A DNA stretch of 64,000 nucleotides from assembly GCF_040786275.1 (NCBI RefSeq), contig NZ_JBFMVT010000002.1, forward strand, positions 3,906,001-3,970,000, in the 5' to 3' direction. Under the pieces are notes generated by a model. It was not told the origin of the DNA. It made no database searches and was given only the letters and a program-made list of their open reading frames with translations. The translations under genes and the position numbers were made by a program. Position 1 is the stretch's first letter, and each line of letters starts with the position of its first letter. Source of the DNA: Buttiauxella gaviniae (lineage in GTDB: Bacteria; Pseudomonadota; Gammaproteobacteria; Enterobacterales; Enterobacteriaceae). Below are positions 36,132-45,227 of the stretch, piece after piece.

Positions 36132-37100
36132 TTAGCTTTTCACCTTCGCGATCAGGTCCATCATTTTCAATTTTTGATCGGTTGAAACTTTCCGCGCTTC
36201 CAGCTCAATACCGCGCTCGTTCAGTTTCTTAAAGGCTTCAATATCTTTTTCATCGACAGAAATCGCGTTGTTCACCTGGGTTTTTCCCTGGCGGAACGCC
36301 ATACCACCGATATTGACTGACTTAATATTCACTCCCCCTTCCACAACGCGTTCAACATCGGTTGGGTTAGTGAAAAGCAGCATCACACGGTCGCCTGCGT
36401 ATTTCGGGTTGTTGTAAACGCGGATCATTTTGGCCACATCAACCACGTGCGCAGTCACCCCAGGAGGAGCAACCTGCGTCAACAGTGTTTTACGCACGGT
36501 ATCGGCTGCGACTTCATCACTGACCACAATAATGCGAGTGACGTTGGTTTCTTTAGTCCAACGGGTTGCCACCTGGCCATGAATCAAACGGTCATCGATA
36601 CGAGCCAGACCAATGTTCATGTAATCATTTGGCCCCATTGGTTTCACCGGTGCAGCTGCTTTAGGGGCAGCGGCCACCGCAACGGGAGCAGCTTTTTCAA
36701 CAGGTTTGGCTTTCAGGGCTTTAACCCCTTCGCGGCCTGTTTCTACTGCCAGTGACACTAACTCATCAAATGAAGGGTTATCATCGCGGGCCATCAGGGT
36801 TTCGACCAGCATCGGAATGTTGACCCCGGCTACAACTTCATAATGCTCTTTATCGACGACAATACGGCTAGCCGCATTAAACGGGCTACCGCCCCAGGTA
36901 TCGACGAGAAACAGCACACCTTTTTCTGTGTTCAGGTTTGCCAGTTGAGCGTTGTACTTCTCGATCAGAGTTTCGGCATTTTCGCCAGGAACGAAATCTA
37001 TCCAGCCAACGTTTTCTTGTTCGCCCAATAGCATTTCTGCGGTTTTCAGCAATTGTTCTGCTGCCCAGCCATGCGTGCCTATGACAATAGCAATAGTCAC
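36132..37100 (-). CDS. manX: Mannose PTS component IIAB
   Basis: ManX is the soluble two-domain phosphotransfer protein of the mannose PTS. It has 322 residues (E. coli 323). The IIA domain (about 1-130) carries the phosphorylated His10 in VIGTHGWAAEQL. An Ala/Pro-rich linker (about 137-155) leads to the IIB domain with its active His in RIDDRLIHGQVATRW. The start is GTG at 37100, with an AGGAGGT ribosome site 8 bases upstream, as in E. coli. In enteric bacteria the message is also silenced by the sRNA SgrS. Confidence 0.97.
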   Translation of the reverse strand: MTIAIVIGTHGWAAEQLLKTAEMLLGEQENVGWIDFVPGENAETLIEKYNAQLANLNTEKGVLFLVDTWGGSPFNAASRIVVDKEHYEVVAGVNIPMLVETLMARDDNPSFDELVSLAVETGREGVKALKAKPVEKAAPVAVAAAPKAAAPVKPMGPNDYMNIGLARIDDRLIHGQVATRWTKETNVTRIIVVSDEVAADTVRKTLLTQVAPPGVTAHVVDVAKMIRVYNNPKYAGDRVMLLFTNPTDVERVVEGGVNIKSVNIGGMAFRQGKTQVNNAISVDEKDIEAFKKLNERGIELEARKVSTDQKLKMMDLIAKVKS

Positions 37101-37220
37101 TTGCTACCTCCTGTGTTGGTCTTAACCACACCCTTAAATGGGTATTTTGTAGATTATCCGTCTCGTGAAGCGAATCGATTCAGATAACGGTATGAGTAAA
37201 GATGTGAAACGTGAGTCGGA

Positions 37221-37266
37221 TTTATTTTAGACAGTGAAAAAATTATTTTATGTGATGAAGATCCGT
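37221..37266 (-). promoter_or_regulatory. Likely manXYZ promoter with CRP and Mlc/NagC-type sites
   Basis: On the minus strand a -10 TAAAAT lies at 37224-37229, about 125 bases before manX. A CRP half site TGTGA-N6-TCCGT (plus strand 37251-37266) is centred about 41 bases upstream of the inferred start, the class II activator position known for E. coli manX. The AT-rich dyad around 37221-37246 (TTTATTTTAG...GAAAAAATTA) resembles a Mlc/NagC operator. All are read by eye. Confidence 0.5.
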
Positions 37267-37391
37267 AATTTAGCTTTGCTACAAACATAATGATTCGTGG
37301 TACAAAATATGAACCAGGTCAATGACAGTAAAATTGCAAAATCAGGTAAATCTTTGCAAAAGGGTATTTTGCTCTGATATTGTTTGTTTCT

Positions 37392-37579
37392 CGTTTAATG
37401 ACTAAGGAGTAAAGGGCAGTAGCCCACCGTATGGACCGTCACCGACGTCTTTTCAATTTCAGGTCTGAATGTTCAGCCCTTCAAATTGGCGTTTCACGCC
37501 CCGTTAACACCACAACTTATCTTTCAGCGTCCGCGCTATGCGGGATGCCGGCTAGTTATTCCCAATGCAGGAGCTTGTC
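37392..37579 (+). other. Long hairpin-rich leader upstream of yoaE
   Basis: This non-coding stretch before yoaE holds several short stem-loops: GGGC-AGTA-GCCC (37414-37425) and GGCG-TTTCA-CGCC (37488-37500), plus a GC-rich stretch near 37529-37553. It looks like a structured 5' UTR. It lacks the GGCGAGACC arm of the yybP-ykoY riboswitch that serves other TerC-family genes. Confidence 0.35.
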
Positions 37580-39142
37580 ATGGAACTCTTAATGGATCCC
37601 CAAATATGGGTGGGTTTACTGACGCTTATTGTGCTGGAAATAGTACTGGGTATTGATAACCTGGTGTTTATTGCCATCCTTGCAGACAAACTTCCGCCAA
37701 AACAGCGAGATAAGGCCCGACTTATCGGTTTATCCCTCGCTTTGGTGATGCGACTCGGTTTACTGTCATTAATTTCATGGATGGTGACGCTCACGCAGCC
37801 GTTGTTTAGCGTCGCGAATCTGACATTCTCCGGGCGCGATCTCATCATGCTATTTGGTGGCTTGTTCTTGCTGTTTAAGGCAACGACGGAGCTACACGAA
37901 CGGCTGGAAAACCGCCAGCATGATGACGGACACGGAAAGGGATACGCCAGTTTCTGGGTCGTGGTATTGCAGATTGTGATACTGGATGCGGTATTCTCGC
38001 TCGACGCAGTAATTACTGCGGTGGGCATGGTCAACCATCTGCCGGTTATGATGGCTGCGGTTGTCATTGCCATGGGTGTGATGCTTCTTGCGTCTAAGCC
38101 GTTGACTAACTTTGTGAACCAGCATCCAACGGTTGTCGTACTGTGTCTGAGCTTCTTGTTGATGATTGGTCTGAGCCTGGTAGCTGAAGGCTTCGGGTTC
38201 CATATTCCTAAAGGCTACCTGTACGCCGCTATTGGCTTCTCGATTATTATCGAGTTTTTCAACCAGATAGCGCGTCGCAACTTTATTCGTCATCAGTCCA
38301 ACGTGCCGTTACGCGCGCGTACCGCTGACGCGATTTTGCGTCTGATGAACGGAAAGCGCCAACAGCCGCGCACCCCAAGCGAAGACAATAAAACGATGAC
38401 GCCAATTGAAGCGGAATCCTTCGCTGAAGAAGAGCGTTACATGATCAACGGCGTGCTGACCCTGGCTTCCCGTTCGTTGCGTAGCATCATGACGCCACGC
38501 GGTGAAATCTCCTGGGTTGATGCGGATAAAACGACGGCTGAAATTCGTGAGCAATTGCTGGAATCTCCGCACAGCCTGTTCCCGGTATGCCGGGGTGAGC
38601 TGGACGAAATTATCGGTATTGTGCGTGCAAAAGAGCTGCTGGTGGCCCTGGAAAATAATGGCGATGTCGCCGCAATCGCCGCGCAATCTCCTGCGATAGT
38701 GGTTCCAGAAACGTTGGATCCTATTAACCTGCTGGGTGTGCTGCGTAGGGCTCGCGGTAGCTTTGTCATCGTAAACAACGAGTTCGGTGTTGTACAAGGC
38801 CTGGTGACGCCCCTGGATGTGCTGGAAGCGATTGCCGGTGAATTCCCGGATGCGGATGAAACGCCTGAAATTGTCCGTGATGGCGACGGTTGGCTGGTGA
38901 AAGGCTCCACCGACCTGCACGCGATTCAGCAACATCTCGATATCAACACGCTGGTGAACGATGATGAAGATATTGCCTCGATTGCCGGTTTAGTAATCTC
39001 AGTGAATGGTCATATCCCGAAAGTAGGGGATGTGATTGAGTTTGCTCCGCTTCGCATCAAGATTGTTGAAGCCAACGACTACCGCGTAGACTTGGTTCGC
39101 GTGGAAAAAGAACGTTCGCAACACGAAGATGAAGAAGAGTAA
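37580..39142 (+). CDS. yoaE: TerC/CorC-domain membrane protein YoaE
   Basis: This is a 520-residue inner-membrane protein (E. coli 518). An N-terminal TerC domain of about seven helices (ending near 235) has the motif [16 protein letters not shown] and a second copy-like [15 protein letters not shown]. Two CBS domains (about 300-420; [33 protein letters not shown]) and a C-terminal CorC_HlyC domain (about 435-510) follow. An ion-transport or metal-related role is inferred from TerC and CorC families. The ATG at 37580 follows AGGAG. Its stop is back-to-back with that of convergent pdeD. Confidence 0.94.
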   Translation: MELLMDPQIWVGLLTLIVLEIVLGIDNLVFIAILADKLPPKQRDKARLIGLSLALVMRLGLLSLISWMVTLTQPLFSVANLTFSGRDLIMLFGGLFLLFKATTELHERLENRQHDDGHGKGYASFWVVVLQIVILDAVFSLDAVITAVGMVNHLPVMMAAVVIAMGVMLLASKPLTNFVNQHPTVVVLCLSFLLMIGLSLVAEGFGFHIPKGYLYAAIGFSIIIEFFNQIARRNFIRHQSNVPLRARTADAILRLMNGKRQQPRTPSEDNKTMTPIEAESFAEEERYMINGVLTLASRSLRSIMTPRGEISWVDADKTTAEIREQLLESPHSLFPVCRGELDEIIGIVRAKELLVALENNGDVAAIAAQSPAIVVPETLDPINLLGVLRRARGSFVIVNNEFGVVQGLVTPLDVLEAIAGEFPDADETPEIVRDGDGWLVKGSTDLHAIQQHLDINTLVNDDEDIASIAGLVISVNGHIPKVGDVIEFAPLRIKIVEANDYRVDLVRVEKERSQHEDEEE

Positions 39143-40741
39143 TTAGCGCAGCGGAATGACAGGAATCGGATGGCCGTTATGGCGCGGGGGAGGCATATTA
39201 TTCCCCCTCAGCCAACGGGGAAATTCGCTCAGTGGCATTGGTCGCGCATATAAATAACCCTGCAATACATTCACACCGTGGCTACGTAGATAGTCTGCCT
39301 GCTGCGGTGTTTCAACTCCCTCCGCAACCAAATCAATTCCCAGTCGCTGTGCGAGCGCAATAATAATATCTGTCACCGTTGAGTTCACCGCATCCGTACC
39401 AATCGCCGCCGTAAATGACTTATCAATTTTCAGCACGTTGGGATTGAGCGTTTCCAGATAAGCCAGCGAACTCTGGCCGGTGCCAAAATCATCGATAGCC
39501 AATTCCACCCCCATACTTTGCAAATCACGCACGACGCGATGATCGACATCCGGCAAAGCATCACGTTCTGTTAACTCAAGGGTAAGTTTTTGAGGCGCAT
39601 GGGCAGGGAACCAAGAGCGGCGTAAATCAGCAATAATTTCACCCTCATGAAAATGGCTGGCGGCCACATTCAGCCCGATATGGAAATCGCGTGACTTTGG
39701 AAATATATCGAGATAACTCACCGTTTCTTCTAGTACGAAGCGGGTTAGGGGGGCTATCAGATTTTGCTGCTCAGCCAGCGGGATAAATACATCAGGGGAG
39801 ATCCACCCCTGGCGAGGATTGTTCCAGCGCAGCAGCAGCTCCACGCCAACGCACTGCAGATTACGTGCGCTCACCAGAGGCTGGCAGAAAACTTCAAATT
39901 CACGCGAGGCTAGTCCAACGTTAATTTCCCATGAAAAGCTCATACGGTTGGCGGTGGCAAGCCAGGTGATATAGCCGATCAACATACTGAGAATCAACGC
40001 CAGCGGCAGTTGCGTGGGTAGATTACTTAACGCTAATGCTCCGGGCGAAGGCCCAATCGTCATCACAGAAAAAGCGAATCTCTCAGAGGCGATTTGATGG
40101 CTCACCATACCCGCTTCAACGCTAATTTGTTGCAATAATCCTTTGCCATATTCAAGGTGCGAATCAGCGACGTTGAGTACCGCACGCGAAACCCACGGGC
40201 GCTCCGGCTCAAGTATCAACCCGGTTAGCAATTCAATATTAATAATCTGCATCACGCCATCGTGGCTACTGTTTGCCGAAGGGATCCAGGAGAGCAGAAT
40301 CGGTGAGCCTTTAAGCAATGAATGGTCAATCGTCAAGAACAGCAGCGGGAGCGCGGAAGGTAATCGCGGTTGTAGCAAATTAACCGGGACGGCGCGTGAG
40401 CCAAAAATACTCGAACAATAAAGAATATCATCTTTAATAAGCCCGATAGATCGCACCGTTTGCAGGCGGGCCGCGTATTCACTCATTTTTAGCTGTGCCG
40501 CCTGGCAGGGTATTCCCACCAGAGGAACGATATCTTTATTGGCCTGCTCAAGAGGAATAAGAATGTTTTCGAGGGTGCCGATAACGCGCTGATTAAACGC
40601 CAGAACGCGCTGCTCATTAATATTACGCTCAGCGACATAACGCGCGCTAAGGGTCAGGAGCAGTGCCAGAACAGCTAACGCTATACAGACTATTAAACGT
40701 CTGCGGCGATAACCTCTTAAAATGCGTTGTGCCGTCTGCAT
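39143..40741 (-). CDS. pdeD: c-di-GMP phosphodiesterase PdeD (CSS-EAL)
   Basis: PdeD (YoaD) is an inner-membrane EAL phosphodiesterase that degrades cyclic di-GMP. The 532 residues equal the E. coli length. Two membrane helices (about 15-33 and 240-258) enclose a periplasmic CSS-motif domain with cysteines in GIPCQAAQL and ILYCSSIFG, which can sense redox state. The C-terminal EAL domain begins FEVFCQPLVSARNLQCVGVELLLRW. The catalytic segments LTLELTERD, LAIDDFGTGQSS, LKIDKSF and LVAEGVET are intact, so it is probably active. Confidence 0.95.
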   Translation of the reverse strand: MQTAQRILRGYRRRRLIVCIALAVLALLLTLSARYVAERNINEQRVLAFNQRVIGTLENILIPLEQANKDIVPLVGIPCQAAQLKMSEYAARLQTVRSIGLIKDDILYCSSIFGSRAVPVNLLQPRLPSALPLLFLTIDHSLLKGSPILLSWIPSANSSHDGVMQIINIELLTGLILEPERPWVSRAVLNVADSHLEYGKGLLQQISVEAGMVSHQIASERFAFSVMTIGPSPGALALSNLPTQLPLALILSMLIGYITWLATANRMSFSWEINVGLASREFEVFCQPLVSARNLQCVGVELLLRWNNPRQGWISPDVFIPLAEQQNLIAPLTRFVLEETVSYLDIFPKSRDFHIGLNVAASHFHEGEIIADLRRSWFPAHAPQKLTLELTERDALPDVDHRVVRDLQSMGVELAIDDFGTGQSSLAYLETLNPNVLKIDKSFTAAIGTDAVNSTVTDIIIALAQRLGIDLVAEGVETPQQADYLRSHGVNVLQGYLYARPMPLSEFPRWLRGNNMPPPRHNGHPIPVIPLR

Positions 40742-40822
40742 CCGCGATCACCTTGAGTGGAACCACGACCGAAATCGGCACGCGGAACATTCAAAGTGTA
40801 GTGGGGGATTGGATTTACGATG

Positions 40823-40850
40823 AAAAAAATGGCCCTCTTTACGAGGGCCA
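40823..40850 (-). terminator. Rho-independent terminator after sdaA
   Basis: On the minus strand TGGCCCTC / GAGGGCCA with a short loop is followed by seven T. Confidence 0.9.
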
Positions 40851-40857
40851 GAACAGA

Positions 40858-42222
40858 TTAGTCACATTGCACTTTGATGGCCAGGCCACCGCGCGATGTT
40901 TCACGGTATTTGGCATTCATGTCTTTGCCCGTTTCGTACATGGTTTCAATCACCTTATCGAGAGAAACGCGCGGCTCGCTGGTGCGGCGCATTGCCATAC
41001 GTGTGGCGTTGATCGCTTTTACCGATGCAATGGCGTTACGTTCGATACACGGCACCTGAACCTGGCCTGCAACCGGGTCGCAGGTCAAACCGAGGTTATG
41101 CTCCATCCCGATTTCAGCGGCAACACAAACCTGCTCTGGGCTTGCGCCTAAAATCTCTGCAAGACCCGCTGCGGCCATAGAACAGGCCACGCCCACTTCG
41201 CCCTGACAGCCGACTTCCGCACCAGAAATAGACGCGTTCATTTTATACAGCGCACCGATAGCACCGGACGCCAGGAAATAACGGATATAGGTGTCCGGGC
41301 TCACGGATTCGATAAAGTGGTCATAGTAGGCCAACACTGCCGGAACGATCCCGCAGGCACCGTTTGTCGGAGCGGTCACTACACGCCCGCCCGCGGCGTT
41401 TTCTTCGTTAACAGCCAGCGCAAACATATTCACCCAATCGACCACATTCATTGGGTCATTGGAAAGTTTATCGCTGGAAACCAGCATACGGCGCAGGGCA
41501 GAAGCACGGCGCGGCACACGCAGTGGGCCTGGCAGCACACCTTCAGTGTTCACACCGCGATCGATACAGGCGCGCATGGTTTGCCACACGTTAGCAAAAT
41601 AGTCTTCGATCTCTTTGCGGCTGTGCAGAGCCAGCTCGTTCTGCATGATGACGCCAGACAGCGACATACCGGTTTCGCGGCAGTGCTGAAGCATTTGTTC
41701 GGCAGAATTAAACGAATAAGGCACAACCACTTCGTTCGTCGCTTCTTTACCAAAATGCTCTTCATCGACGATAAAACCCCCGCCGATGGAATAATAGGTT
41801 TTGCTGAAGATCTCTTCCGAGCCGTTGTAGGCATGGATGGTCATACCATTTTCATGCAGCGGCAAGTTGTCATTTTGGAAGCGCATTCCGGAATCTTTCG
41901 GGAAATCGACTTCATGACGACCCTGCGCAAGCCAGAGACGTTCGCGGGTTTCGACATCGCGAATAAACGCCGGAATAGAGTCAATATCCACATTGTCAGG
42001 CTGGTTTCCCGCAAGGCCCATGATAATTGCGATATCGGTATGGTGCCCTTTACCTGTCAGAGACAGGGAACCGTAAACATCAACACCAATGCGTGTCGTA
42101 GTTTCCAGTAATCCTTTTTCGAGCAGGGAGTCGACGAACAACTTACCGGCCTTCATCGGGCCGACGGTATGGGAACTGGATGGCCCAATGCCGACTTTGA
42201 ACATGTCGAATATGCTAATCAC
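40858..42222 (-). CDS. sdaA: L-serine deaminase I
   Basis: SdaA is an iron-sulfur L-serine ammonia-lyase giving pyruvate and ammonia. It has 454 residues, as in E. coli. The N-terminal beta domain starts ISIFDMFKVGIGPSSSHTVGPM. Cysteines for the 4Fe-4S cluster lie in SGAEVGCQGEVGVACSMAAAG and LGLTCDPVAGQVQVPCIERN. The start is GTG at 42222, 8 bases after AAGGAG; the frame is open to 42270 but that part is not conserved. In E. coli it is regulated by Lrp. Confidence 0.97.
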   Translation of the reverse strand: MISIFDMFKVGIGPSSSHTVGPMKAGKLFVDSLLEKGLLETTTRIGVDVYGSLSLTGKGHHTDIAIIMGLAGNQPDNVDIDSIPAFIRDVETRERLWLAQGRHEVDFPKDSGMRFQNDNLPLHENGMTIHAYNGSEEIFSKTYYSIGGGFIVDEEHFGKEATNEVVVPYSFNSAEQMLQHCRETGMSLSGVIMQNELALHSRKEIEDYFANVWQTMRACIDRGVNTEGVLPGPLRVPRRASALRRMLVSSDKLSNDPMNVVDWVNMFALAVNEENAAGGRVVTAPTNGACGIVPAVLAYYDHFIESVSPDTYIRYFLASGAIGALYKMNASISGAEVGCQGEVGVACSMAAAGLAEILGASPEQVCVAAEIGMEHNLGLTCDPVAGQVQVPCIERNAIASVKAINATRMAMRRTSEPRVSLDKVIETMYETGKDMNAKYRETSRGGLAIKVQCD

Positions 42223-42384
42223 ACTTAAACTCCTTTCAGGACACCGGGTAAATAAAATTTGCTGCTGCAAAATCGCAGTTGGCTAGTTTAAAAATTTATT
42301 GCTCACCGTAGTAAACTATTCACATGAATTAAACTAATGCTTAACTTTAGCTACTCTAATAGCAGCCAAACTACGGCGAAACAC

Positions 42385-42411
42385 TCTGCTAAATATAGCC
42401 GATTTAGCAGA
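42385..42411 (-). terminator. Perfect inverted repeat downstream of nudL
   Basis: TCTGCTAAAT and ATTTAGCAGA form a perfect 10-bp dyad around 7 bases, 13 bases after the nudL stop on the minus strand. The following sequence has no clear T tract, so it may be a weak terminator, an mRNA-stabilising hairpin, or an operator for sdaA. Confidence 0.4.
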
Positions 42412-42423
42412 ATTAAAGAGTGA

Positions 42424-43002
42424 TCACGGTTCCACCCCAATCTGTAAAGCCAACTCCCGGATGATTCCTGCGGTCATACCCCAGACAAAATAGTGCTGAT
42501 ACCAGGAAAGCCAGACGCGATGGGCATTTCCCCGGCGGTGAATATCCAGGGGATGATAACGACCCAGGGTGAGCGCTTCCATCAATGGCATTTCGAATAC
42601 CGCAGCCACTTCGTCTTCACTGGCCTGATAGGGTAAATCAGGAGGAATGATGCCCACCACAGGTGTCACCTGAAATCCCGTAACGCTGTCCACGGGCGGC
42701 AGGGTGCCGATAACTTCCACACTGTCGGGAGAAATAGCAACTTCTTCCCAGGCTTCCCGCAGCGCTGCCGCGATCGGCGATTTATCAGTGTCATCAACTG
42801 CCCCGCCAGGAAACGCGACTTGCCCCGCATGTTTACGCAACATCGCCGAGCGCTGGGTCAGTAACAAGCCAGGCTGCGGGCGGCGCACAATAGGGATCAA
42901 AACCGCCGCCTGTCGTTTATTGCCGCTCATCCGGGCGGCAGGTGGCTGCATCAGTTGAAATCGCGATAAAAATTCGTTCATGGTCAGGGACAAACCAGAC
43001 AT
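42424..43002 (-). CDS. nudL: Nudix hydrolase NudL
   Basis: NudL is a Nudix protein likely hydrolysing coenzyme A or related nucleotide-linked compounds (CoA-type UPF0035 signature). It has 192 residues, the E. coli length. The Nudix box reads [25 protein letters not shown], split across residues about 66-90, and is preceded by the family motif [18 protein letters not shown]. It starts 5 bases after the pabB stop, so translation is probably coupled. Confidence 0.94.
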   Translation of the reverse strand: MSGLSLTMNEFLSRFQLMQPPAARMSGNKRQAAVLIPIVRRPQPGLLLTQRSAMLRKHAGQVAFPGGAVDDTDKSPIAAALREAWEEVAISPDSVEVIGTLPPVDSVTGFQVTPVVGIIPPDLPYQASEDEVAAVFEMPLMEALTLGRYHPLDIHRRGNAHRVWLSWYQHYFVWGMTAGIIRELALQIGVEP

Positions 43003-43006
43003 CTCA

Positions 43007-44362
43007 TCAACTCTCTAGTTGCGGCAGAATACGGTTAACTTTATCAAAAGTTTCCTGATATTCCGCAGATTCAAGACTATCGGCCACAATGCCGCCGCCA
43101 GCCGAGCAATATAATTTTCCGCCTTCAGCGGTGAGCGTTCTGATAGTAATGCTGGTGTCCATATTGCCGCAGAAGCTCAGATAACCAATGCTGCCGCACC
43201 AGGCGTTGCGCCGCTGCGGCTCAAGTTCTTCGATAATTTCCATAGCCCGAACTTTCGGCGCGCCGGTAATGGAACCGCCGGGGAAGCTGGCGCGCAGTAA
43301 ATCGGTGGCCTGCAAATCTTGCGGTAATTGCGCGGTGATGGTGCTGACCAGGTGATGCACGGCAGGAAACGGTTCGACGACAAACAGCTCCGGCACTTTT
43401 ACACTGCCAGGTACCGCGACGCGGCCAATATCATTGCGCAGCAAATCGACGATCATCAGGTTTTCGGCGCGATCTTTCGCTGAGTTCGCCAGCTTTTCAG
43501 CCTGCTGTGCATCGGCAATCGGGTCTTGCAGGCGCGGCAATGTGCCTTTTATCGGGCGCGTCTGGATATTTTTGCCTTCGAGCAAAATAAAACGCTCGGG
43601 TGACAGACTCAGGATGGCACTTTCAGGTAGGCGAATAAACGCGCTGAACGGCGCACTGTTTGCTGCGTTCAGGCGCTCGAACGCTTGCCACTCATCGCCT
43701 TCGTAACTGGTGGTAAAACGTTGCGCGAGGTTAACCTGGTAGCAATCGCCACTGATGAGATATTCCTGTACCTGACGGAATTTAAGTCCATACTGCTCGC
43801 GGGTCATATTGGACTGCCATTCGCTCGTCAGGCGAAACGGCTCAACATCCGGTGCTGACTGGCCTTCAAGCCAGGCAAGTCGCTGCGAAATATCTCCCCA
43901 GCAAAGCAGCGTGAGCTTTTTATGATGGTGGTCGGCAATCAACGCCCAGTCATAAATGCCAATCGCCATATCAGGCGTCGTGAGATCGGCCTGGGCATGC
44001 TCAGGTAATTTTTCGAAGTGACGGCCTAAATCATAACCAAATAACCCCAGCGCGCCGCCTAAAAAGGGGAGATCCGGATGCGTGGCTGGCTGATAGCCAA
44101 AATGGTCCAGCGTTTGCTGAAGCAAATGTAGCGGATCGTCACGGTGCGTTTGGTTTTCGCCATCTACCCAGAGGGTGGTTTCAGCGCCACGGGTCACTAA
44201 TGTTGCGCGTGGCTCGGCCACCAGAATATCAAAACGGTTATGGGGATGATCGGCGAAACCCGAATGCAGCAGCATGGCCCAGGGTTGCTGCGCGAGCGCT
44301 TTAAAAGTGTGTTGAACAGCATTCGGATGCCACGGCAAAGTTCGAAAAGTTAGAGTGTGCAA
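43007..44362 (-). CDS. pabB: Aminodeoxychorismate synthase component I
   Basis: PabB, with PabA glutaminase, turns chorismate into 4-amino-4-deoxychorismate for folate synthesis. It has 451 residues (E. coli 453). Family motifs are [13 protein letters not shown], the active-site lysine in [25 protein letters not shown] and the C-terminal [22 protein letters not shown]. The start is unclear: TTG at 44362 gives MHTLTFR, which aligns with E. coli MKTLSPA and has a GTGG-like site upstream; TTG at 44377 is the alternative. It is followed by nudL. Confidence 0.95.
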   Translation of the reverse strand: MHTLTFRTLPWHPNAVQHTFKALAQQPWAMLLHSGFADHPHNRFDILVAEPRATLVTRGAETTLWVDGENQTHRDDPLHLLQQTLDHFGYQPATHPDLPFLGGALGLFGYDLGRHFEKLPEHAQADLTTPDMAIGIYDWALIADHHHKKLTLLCWGDISQRLAWLEGQSAPDVEPFRLTSEWQSNMTREQYGLKFRQVQEYLISGDCYQVNLAQRFTTSYEGDEWQAFERLNAANSAPFSAFIRLPESAILSLSPERFILLEGKNIQTRPIKGTLPRLQDPIADAQQAEKLANSAKDRAENLMIVDLLRNDIGRVAVPGSVKVPELFVVEPFPAVHHLVSTITAQLPQDLQATDLLRASFPGGSITGAPKVRAMEIIEELEPQRRNAWCGSIGYLSFCGNMDTSITIRTLTAEGGKLYCSAGGGIVADSLESAEYQETFDKVNRILPQLES

Positions 44363-44477
44363 CGTCGTAAACCACAACTAAAAAAGAGACAGATCATCCT
44401 GCTATGCCGGGGAATCCTCTGGAAACCCTGAAAGCAGCGTGAAATAATTAACCCAGGCAATGTAACAGGAGTCGAAA

Positions 44478-44738
44478 ATGATTTCAGGATTACCCGCATT
44501 ATCCCACGAGCAGCAGCAAAAAGCAGTCGAACGTATTCAGGAACTCATGACTCAGGGCATGAGCAGCGGTGAAGCCATTGCGCTGGTGGCCGCAGAAATT
44601 CGCGCCAACCATACCGGTGAAATGGTCGCCGTCCGCTTTGAGGACGACGACGAAGGCAACGCCGAAAGCGAAGACAATAACGAAGCAGACAAAGAAGAAA
44701 GATACGTAGACCGCTACGAAGAAAACGACGACGAGTAA
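44478..44738 (+). CDS. yoaH: UPF0181 protein YoaH, with extended acidic tail
   Basis: This small protein has unknown function. The first 60 or so residues ([20 protein letters not shown], then [22 protein letters not shown]) match E. coli YoaH, which stops at 59 residues after FEDEDE. Here the frame continues for 27 more residues, mostly Asp, Glu and Asn, to give 86. An AGGAG ribosome site precedes ATG 44478. It is divergent from pabB. yoaC, which is next in E. coli, is missing. Confidence 0.92.
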   Translation: MISGLPALSHEQQQKAVERIQELMTQGMSSGEAIALVAAEIRANHTGEMVAVRFEDDDEGNAESEDNNEADKEERYVDRYEENDDE

Positions 44739-44761
44739 CGTAAGTTCACGTCTGCGTTGCT

Positions 44762-45106
44762 TTACACGGCCGCAATAATCTTAATTTCTACTTTAAAGCG
44801 CGGGTTCATCAATTTTGCCTGCACGGTACAACGTACCGGCGCATGACCCGCGACAACCCACTCATCCCAGGCTTTATTCATCGCAGCAAAGTCGGCGCTT
44901 TCCGGCAGGAAAATGGTGGCGTCGAGAATGTTACGCTTATCGCTGCCCTGTTCCTGTAACACCGCGTCAATCTGCGCAAGTGTGTTTGCGGTTTGCTCAT
45001 AGGCATTCGCATCCAGCTTTTCTGGCACACCGGTGTAGTAAAGCGTGTGGTTATGAATCACCGCGTCAGACCAACGTGCTTCCGGTTTTATACGCACAAT
45101 ACTCAT
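44762..45106 (-). CDS. yoaB: RidA-family protein YoaB
   Basis: This is a 114-residue YjgF/RidA-superfamily protein. Such proteins hydrolyse reactive enamine/imine intermediates; the exact substrate of YoaB is unknown. The sequence SIVRIKPEARWSDAVIHN, TLYYTGVPE and the C-terminal GHAPVRCTVQAKLMNPRF are close to E. coli YoaB. The arginine in PVRCTVQA corresponds to the conserved RidA active-site Arg. The ATG at 45106 is 7 bases after AAGGA; a GTG lies one codon earlier. It is convergent with yoaH. Confidence 0.94.
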   Translation of the reverse strand: MSIVRIKPEARWSDAVIHNHTLYYTGVPEKLDANAYEQTANTLAQIDAVLQEQGSDKRNILDATIFLPESADFAAMNKAWDEWVVAGHAPVRCTVQAKLMNPRFKVEIKIIAAV

Positions 45107-45227
45107 CACTGTTTCCTTTTCAGTTTATTCATAAAGCGCTACAGCCTGACACAATCCGCAGGCGGCTTCCACTGGCTTAACCTCGCTCAGACTGACATAA
45201 TCACTGGTATTAAACCCAGGGGGTAAT

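Noticed and set aside
37392-37579. yybP-ykoY riboswitch before yoaE
   Set aside because: GGGCAGTAGCCC looks faintly like the 5' arm, but the GGCGAGACC arm and the GTCAACATAC segment are missing.
41317-42111. 264-codon plus-strand frame inside sdaA
   Set aside because: Antisense to intact sdaA; no independent support.
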